A stretch of 11,012 nucleotides of DNA from DATJWY01 sp035500775 (lineage in GTDB: Bacteria; Pseudomonadota; Alphaproteobacteria; Acetobacterales; Acetobacteraceae). The DNA lies in the NCBI GenBank assembly GCA_035500775.1, contig DATJWY010000188.1, positions 1 through 11,012 of the forward strand, written 5' to 3'. The notes under the pieces are model-generated. The model saw only the letters and a list, made by a program, of their open reading frames with translations. It was not told the origin of the DNA and did no database searches. The translations under genes were made by a program, and so were the position numbers. Positions 6,873 to 11,012 of this stretch are shown piece by piece. Each line of letters opens with the position of its first letter. Within the stretch, counting starts at the first letter, position 1.

Positions 6873-6889
6873 CCAGGGCTCCGCCCTGG
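6873..6889 (+). repeat. Stem-loop 1 of intergenic cluster
   Basis: CCAGGGC and GCCCTGG pair around TCC, 16 bases beyond the stop of the A-T-TE gene. It is well placed to end transcription from the left but has no T-run. It is preceded by AAGA and followed by ACCCG, like the other stem in the cluster, which is flanked by GGGT. Confidence 0.7.
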
Positions 6890-6895
6890 ACCCGT

Positions 6896-6937
6896 CACGC
6901 GAAGGCGTGCCTGCGCACGACGGGGCCTTGAGGCCCC
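6896..6937 (+). repeat. Stem-loops 2 and 3 of intergenic cluster
   Basis: A small hairpin CACGC-GAAG-GCGTG (6896-6909) is followed by GGGGCC-TTGA-GGCCCC (6922-6937). Both are perfectly paired. They lie between two convergent genes. Confidence 0.6.
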
Positions 6938-6965
6938 AGACCCCCAATCATTTAAGTAATGGATT

Positions 6966-7009
6966 CCAAAGGCTTAGCCTTTGGTGGGGTCCAGGGGCAA
7001 AGCCCCTGG
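6966..7009 (+). repeat. Stem-loops 4 and 5 of intergenic cluster
   Basis: Two perfect 8-bp hairpins in tandem: CCAAAGGC-TTA-GCCTTTGG (6966-6984) and CCAGGGGC-AAA-GCCCCTGG (6991-7009), joined by TGGGGT. The last ends 13 bases from the stop of the mprF-like gene on the other strand, so it can serve as a bidirectional transcription barrier. The GGGGTCCAGGGGC-type unit is, from memory, common between genes in Acetobacteraceae genomes; a genome search would confirm. Confidence 0.7.
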
Positions 7010-7022
7010 CCTTCCCTTTCCC

Positions 7023-9083
7023 TCAGTTCCCCACCCCATTCCCCGCCAGGGCCGGCAGCAGCGGCAGCAGCACGGAGAGGTCGCGCTCCGCCACGCAGCA
7101 GAGATAGCGGCGGGCCGGGGCCGTATCGCTCGAGCCCTCGGGTAGCGGCGCTCCATCCGGCCCGAGCGGCAGCGCCGTCAGCCCGAGATCGCCGTACACC
7201 TTGAGCAGCTCCGGCCCGGCCTGCCACACCGCGGCATCCTGCCCTTCCTGCGCCGCGAGGTCGCGCAGCCGCCAGATCGCCGAGACGCGGTCGCTCTCCG
7301 AGCCGGCCGGATCGCCGAGGCCGAGCAGCACCCGGCCGATGCGGCGGAAGGGGATGCCGGCGCGGCCGGCCTCGCCGAGCACCAGCCCGTCCGCCTCGGC
7401 CGGCGGCGTCGCGCCGAGCGCCGCGTAGCGGGACCGCCCTTCCGCCCAGGGCAGCCAGGCCACCTTGCCCGGCCGGATCACGCCCCAGAGCGCCACCAGC
7501 GCGAGGCCCACGGCAAGCCCCATCGCCGCCCGCACCCCGTTCGGCACGTCCGGCGAGAGCACGATCTTCCACCAGCTCGTCTCGGCCAGGTAGCGCACCC
7601 GCGGCTCGAAGGCGGCGAGCCAGAGCACCGCGGTCGCGAGGCCGAACAGCGGCACGATGGTCGAGGCGCGGGTCGGGCCGCTGAGCAACCACGCATGCCG
7701 GTAATAGGCGTCGCGGAACGGGGCGATCAGCAGGGTGGCGAGCACCAGCACGCCGGATACCCAGATCGGCGCGTCCTGCATCCAGGTGGCGACGGCGCCG
7801 GCGAGCAGCAGCACGATGGTCGCGCCCCACGCGAGCGTCACACGCTGCGCGAGGCCGATCGCGAACACCATCAGCGCCGTGCCGATCAGCGAGGGCACGT
7901 AGTTGCCGGCATTCGCCACGAGCTGGAAGAAATCCGGCTCGATCCAGGAAAAGGCGGGCGGCGGATTGAACACGCCGAGCGAGAGCAGCATCGCCCCGCA
8001 CAGGGCGACGACCCCGGTGGAGGCGGCGGCGGCGAAATCCGGTTCGCTCCAGCGCAGGCGGGAGGGTTTGGCCGGCACGCCCGCCACTGGCCGGCGCAGC
8101 ATGGTGCGGCCACGCAGCAGGATCTCGTTGCCGGCGAACAGCGAGCCCGCCAGGAACAGCGGGATCACGTAATAATAGAGCCGGAACACAGCGACGGCGC
8201 CGAGGATCTGCGGCGCCGAGAGATAGGGCTCCAGCCCGAGCAGCATCGCCGTGTCGAACACGCCGAGCCCGCCGGGCAGGCTCGCCACCAGACCCGCCGT
8301 GTAGGAGGCGAGATAGACGGCGAGGAAGCGCGGATAGGTGAGGCCGTGCGCGTGCGAGACGAGGGCGTAGCCGATCGCCGCCGTCACCGCGACATCGACG
8401 GTGGCGAGCAGCACCTGCACCACCGCCATCCGCCAGCCGGGCAACTGCACCTCATTCCCGCCGAAGCGGACGGTGCCGAACACGCGGGCGAGCGTGACAT
8501 AGGCGGCGACGACGCACCACAGCCCGGCGCCGACGGCGCCCAGCGCCCAGCGCGGCAGATGCGTGCCGAAGAACGGCACCGCGTCCGGCTCGGTGAACAG
8601 GATCAGGCCGCCGAGCACCATGCCGCCGAGGCCGAAGGTGAGGGAGCAGAACGCCACCACCTTGCCGATCTGCAGCGGCGTCAGCCCCCAATGCGCATAG
8701 AGCCGGTAGCGCACCGCGGCACCCGAAACCGCCGCGAAGCCGAGATTATGCGACAGCGCATAGGCGCAGAACGAGGCGAAGGCGGTGCGGCGGAAGCTGA
8801 CCTTGTGCCGGGCGTAGATGGTCGCCAGCTTGTCGTAGAAGGTCAGCACGCCATAGGCGAGGAGTGTCCAGCCGGCCGAGTACAGCAGGTCCCGGCGCGG
8901 GATCGCGGCCAGCGCGCGGGCGATGTCCGCCACCTTGAGATGGCGGAACTCGCGTTGCACGACATAGATCGCGCCGATCAGCAGCGCGACGCCGAGCACG
9001 GCCGGCGCGTGCCGCAGCCAGCGCTTCACCCCCTTGGACACGGTGGTCAGCCGGCCCCGTTCGTCGCGGGCAGCTTCTCCCAC
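7023..9083 (-). CDS. mprF: MprF-like membrane protein with truncated lysyltransferase domain
   Basis: A 686-residue protein. Residues 25-325 resemble the MprF/UPF0104 flippase domain: many membrane helices, YALSHNLGFAAVSGAAVRYR (108-127) and SLPGGLGVFDTAMLLGLEPY (268-287). Further helices cover about 350-535. Residues about 550-645 resemble the first half of the lysyl-phosphatidylglycerol synthase domain (RVLLGLGDPAG, 584-594; then KVYGDLGLTALPLG, 628-641). The protein then ends after an unrelated-looking tail, without the second acetyltransferase-like half that holds the catalytic and tRNA-acceptor region in full-length MprF of about 850 residues. It may act only as a lipid flippase or be a decayed copy. 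A short lineage-specific form is also possible. The start is uncertain: GTG at 9083 overlaps the synthetase gene by 37 bases; GTG at 9041 lies 5 bases past that stop. It follows the lysyl-tRNA synthetase gene, a fitting neighbour because MprF consumes lysyl-tRNA. Confidence 0.82.
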   Translation of the reverse strand: MGEAARDERGRLTTVSKGVKRWLRHAPAVLGVALLIGAIYVVQREFRHLKVADIARALAAIPRRDLLYSAGWTLLAYGVLTFYDKLATIYARHKVSFRRTAFASFCAYALSHNLGFAAVSGAAVRYRLYAHWGLTPLQIGKVVAFCSLTFGLGGMVLGGLILFTEPDAVPFFGTHLPRWALGAVGAGLWCVVAAYVTLARVFGTVRFGGNEVQLPGWRMAVVQVLLATVDVAVTAAIGYALVSHAHGLTYPRFLAVYLASYTAGLVASLPGGLGVFDTAMLLGLEPYLSAPQILGAVAVFRLYYYVIPLFLAGSLFAGNEILLRGRTMLRRPVAGVPAKPSRLRWSEPDFAAAASTGVVALCGAMLLSLGVFNPPPAFSWIEPDFFQLVANAGNYVPSLIGTALMVFAIGLAQRVTLAWGATIVLLLAGAVATWMQDAPIWVSGVLVLATLLIAPFRDAYYRHAWLLSGPTRASTIVPLFGLATAVLWLAAFEPRVRYLAETSWWKIVLSPDVPNGVRAAMGLAVGLALVALWGVIRPGKVAWLPWAEGRSRYAALGATPPAEADGLVLGEAGRAGIPFRRIGRVLLGLGDPAGSESDRVSAIWRLRDLAAQEGQDAAVWQAGPELLKVYGDLGLTALPLGPDGAPLPEGSSDTAPARRYLCCVAERDLSVLLPLLPALAGNGVGN

Positions 9084-10666
9084 CCCGGATGCGGCCCGGT
9101 GAGCGCCCCGTCGATCAGGGCGATGGTCTCGGTGAGGCCGTAGAGCGCCGCGAAGCCGCCGAAGCGCGGCCCCTCGTTCTGGCCGAGCAGCACCTGATAC
9201 AGGCAGCCGAACCAGGCGCGCAGTTCCGGGAAGGGATGCCGCTTGCCGACCTCATAGACCACGCCCTGGATCGTCTCGGCATCCGCGAACACGTCGAGGC
9301 CGCGCAGCGTCTCGGCGAGGTCGGCGAGCGCCGCCCGCTCGGTTTCGTCCGGGGCGCGGTACTGCTTCGCCGGGCGCACGAAGTCCCGGTAATAGACGAT
9401 CGCGTGATCGACCAGCTTGGCCAGGAACGGCGTGGACTCGGGCGAGGCATCCGGCAGATAGCGGCGGATGAAGCCCCAGAGGATGTCCGGCGTCTCGGCG
9501 TTCACCACGCTCGCGAGGTTGAGCAGCATGGAGAAGGGAACCGGGCTGCCGGCCTCGGGCGGGACTGCACCGCCATGGATGTGCCAGGCGGGGTTGGCGA
9601 GCCGCGCCGCGTCGTCCTGGGCGCCCGCCTTCTCCACGTTGGCCACGTATTCGTCCGTGGCCTTGGGGATCACGTCGAAGAACAGCCGCTTCGCCCGCTG
9701 CGGGGCGTTGTACATGAACTGCGCCAGGCTCTCCTGCGGGGCGTAGCGCAGCCACTCCTCCACCGACAGGCCGTTGCCCTTGGACTTGCTGATCTTCTGC
9801 GCGTGCTCATCGAGGAACAGCTCATAAGTGAGGGTGACCGGCGGGCGGCCGCCGAGCACCTCGCAGATGCGGCTGGAGAGGCGGACGCTGTCGATCAGAT
9901 CCTTGCCCGACATCTCGTAATCGACGCCGAGCGCATACCAGCGCATCGCCCAGTCGGCCTTCCACTGGCACTTGGCGTGGCCGCCCGTTACCGGCGTCTC
10001 GAACCGCTCGCCGTCATCGTCGGTCCAGACCACGGTGGCGGCATCGGGATCGACCTTCTCGATGCGGACCTGCATCACCTGCCCGGTCTTCGGGTGGACC
10101 GGCAGGATCGGCGAGTAGGTGGCGCGCCGCTCCGCCCCGAGCGTGGGCAGGATGATGGCGACGATCTCGTCATGCACCTCCAGCACGCGGCGGAGCGCCG
10201 CGTCGAACCGGCCGGAGGCGTAGTAGTCGGTGGCGGAGGCGAATTCGTAGGCGAAGCCGAAACTGTCGAGGAAGGAGCGCAGCCGCGCGTTATTGTGGTG
10301 GCCGAAGCTCTCATGCGTGCCGAACGGGTCGGGAATCCGGGTCAGCGGCTTGCCGAGATGCTGCTTCAGCATGTCCCGGTTCGGCACGTTGTCCGGCACC
10401 TTGCGCAGCCCGTCCATGTCGTCGCTGAAGGCGAGCAGGCGGGAGGGGCGGCCGGTCAGCGCCGTATAGGCGTGCCGGATCCAGGAGGTGCGGGCGACCT
10501 CGCCGAACGTGCCGATATGCGGCAGGCCGGAGGGGCCGTAGCCGGTCTCGAACAGCGCCTCCGGTTTGGCCAGCTCCGCGATGCGGGTGGCGAGGCGGTT
10601 CGCCTCCTCGAAGGGCCAGGCCTTCGGGAGGGGGGAGAGCGGGGCGGTTTGCTGGGGTGCGGACAT
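9047..10666 (-). CDS. lysK: Lysyl-tRNA synthetase, class I
   Basis: A 539-residue enzyme that charges tRNA-Lys with lysine in the cytoplasm. It is the class I (archaeal-type) form: the HIGH-like motif is HIGT (50-53, in SGLPHIGTFGEV), and the KMSKS-like motif is KISKS (291-295, in AQKISKSKGNGL). No class II motifs are seen. Other family marks are FSDDMDGLRKVP (80-91), GGHAKCQWKADWAMRWYALG (228-247) and YEMSGKDLIDS (250-260). Length is normal for the family, with its C-terminal helical anticodon-binding part intact. Start at 10666 (MSAPQQTAPL) has only a weak GC-rich Shine-Dalgarno. The gene overlaps or abuts the mprF-like gene downstream and lies 115 bases beyond an SGNH hydrolase gene on the same strand. 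Class I LysRS is common in alphaproteobacteria. Some genomes call the gene lysS. Confidence 0.95.
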   Translation of the reverse strand: MSAPQQTAPLSPLPKAWPFEEANRLATRIAELAKPEALFETGYGPSGLPHIGTFGEVARTSWIRHAYTALTGRPSRLLAFSDDMDGLRKVPDNVPNRDMLKQHLGKPLTRIPDPFGTHESFGHHNNARLRSFLDSFGFAYEFASATDYYASGRFDAALRRVLEVHDEIVAIILPTLGAERRATYSPILPVHPKTGQVMQVRIEKVDPDAATVVWTDDDGERFETPVTGGHAKCQWKADWAMRWYALGVDYEMSGKDLIDSVRLSSRICEVLGGRPPVTLTYELFLDEHAQKISKSKGNGLSVEEWLRYAPQESLAQFMYNAPQRAKRLFFDVIPKATDEYVANVEKAGAQDDAARLANPAWHIHGGAVPPEAGSPVPFSMLLNLASVVNAETPDILWGFIRRYLPDASPESTPFLAKLVDHAIVYYRDFVRPAKQYRAPDETERAALADLAETLRGLDVFADAETIQGVVYEVGKRHPFPELRAWFGCLYQVLLGQNEGPRFGGFAALYGLTETIALIDGALTGPHPGWEKLPATNGAG

Positions 10667-10781
10667 TTGCCCGCAAGCTAGAAACCGGGCCGGGCGCGGT
10701 CAATCTGCGCGAGCGGGTGGGGCGGGGTTATTCCGCACAGCACCCGCTTCGGGTTGCGAGATCAGCGGCCGGCGGCGCGTC

Positions 10782-11012
10782 TCAGTGGAGGGTGCCGGCC
10801 GCGATCGCGGCCTGGACCAGGGGGATGAGGCGTTGCATGCCGCTCTGGTTCGGGTGGACGCCATCAGCGGTGCAGCCGGCGCACCAGATCTCGTCGCCTT
10901 TCATCGGCACGGCGAGCGCCGCGTCGTCGTCGATGACATGGCCGACCAGGCTCGGGTAGGTCCTCGGTGCCGAACGAATCCAGGCGTTGAGTGCGCGGCG
11001 CGCGGGCTCGCT
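10782..11012 (-). CDS. SGNH/GDSL hydrolase, C-terminal part (partial)
   Basis: The last 76 codons of a gene entering from the right edge. The diagnostic segment is TADGVHPNQSGMQRLIPLVQ, where DGVHP carries the Asp and His of the SGNH-hydrolase catalytic triad, followed by the usual C-terminal helix and a stop at 10782. Upstream residues (RALNAWIRSAPRTYPSLVGH) fit the N-x-W/I-R stretch before the last strand of such enzymes. The family hydrolyses esters of lipids, sugars or acylated polymers; the substrate cannot be told from this fragment. Two cysteines just before the Asp (CAGC) could form a disulfide if the enzyme is exported. A signal peptide would be outside the window. Confidence 0.8.
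   Translation of the reverse strand, partial: SEPARRALNAWIRSAPRTYPSLVGHVIDDDAALAVPMKGDEIWCAGCTADGVHPNQSGMQRLIPLVQAAIAAGTLH

Noticed and set aside
5442..6947. 501-codon minus-strand open frame opposite the carrier and thioesterase domains
   Set aside because: Composition is that of an antisense shadow, and the sense strand has three intact active-site motifs.
6873..7009. CRISPR array
   Set aside because: The units are self-complementary hairpins of different sequence without regular spacers or cas genes.
7695..9143. 482-codon plus-strand open frame opposite the mprF-like gene
   Set aside because: Glu/His/Arg/Gln-rich with no domain; the minus strand shows membrane helices and MprF motifs.
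9089..10681. 530-codon plus-strand open frame opposite the lysyl-tRNA synthetase
   Set aside because: The sense gene is unmistakable by its HIGT and KISKS motifs.

Overview
The window is a very GC-rich stretch of bacterial chromosome. It probably comes from an alphaproteobacterium, plausibly an Acetobacteraceae relative. The reasons are the GC and codon bias, a class I (archaeal-type) lysyl-tRNA synthetase, a DUF883/YqjD-type stress membrane protein, and intergenic GC stem-loops of a kind I associate with that family. The family-level assignment is inference.

Left part, minus strand (reading from 2621 down to 1): a PotA-like ABC ATPase (1524-2621), a PotD-like periplasmic binding protein (270-1427), then the start of a STAS-domain protein that runs off the left edge, probably the N-terminus of an MlaE-type permease. 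The ATPase keeps its Walker A motif but has lost the usual residues at the Q-loop, signature, catalytic glutamate and H-loop. No permease partner is visible. Divergent from it, on the plus strand, is a two-gene membrane-protein unit (2852-3529).

Centre, plus strand: after an AT-rich promoter region with a three-fold direct repeat (3674-3734), a single large gene (3801-6857) encodes a 1018-residue three-domain enzyme. Its parts are an acetoacetyl-CoA-synthetase-like adenylation domain, a phosphopantetheine carrier domain and a type I thioesterase. This A-T-TE protein, with an AACS-type rather than NRPS-type adenylation domain, is the most unusual item here. It looks like a one-gene small-molecule synthase.

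Right part, minus strand: a partial SGNH/GDSL hydrolase (10782-11012), a class I lysyl-tRNA synthetase (9047-10666) and an MprF-like membrane protein (7023-9083) lie in the same direction. The last two overlap or nearly abut. This pairing makes sense because MprF uses lysyl-tRNA to modify phosphatidylglycerol. However, this MprF lacks the second half of the lysyltransferase domain and ends at a cluster of four or five stem-loops (6873-7009) that separates it from the convergent A-T-TE gene.
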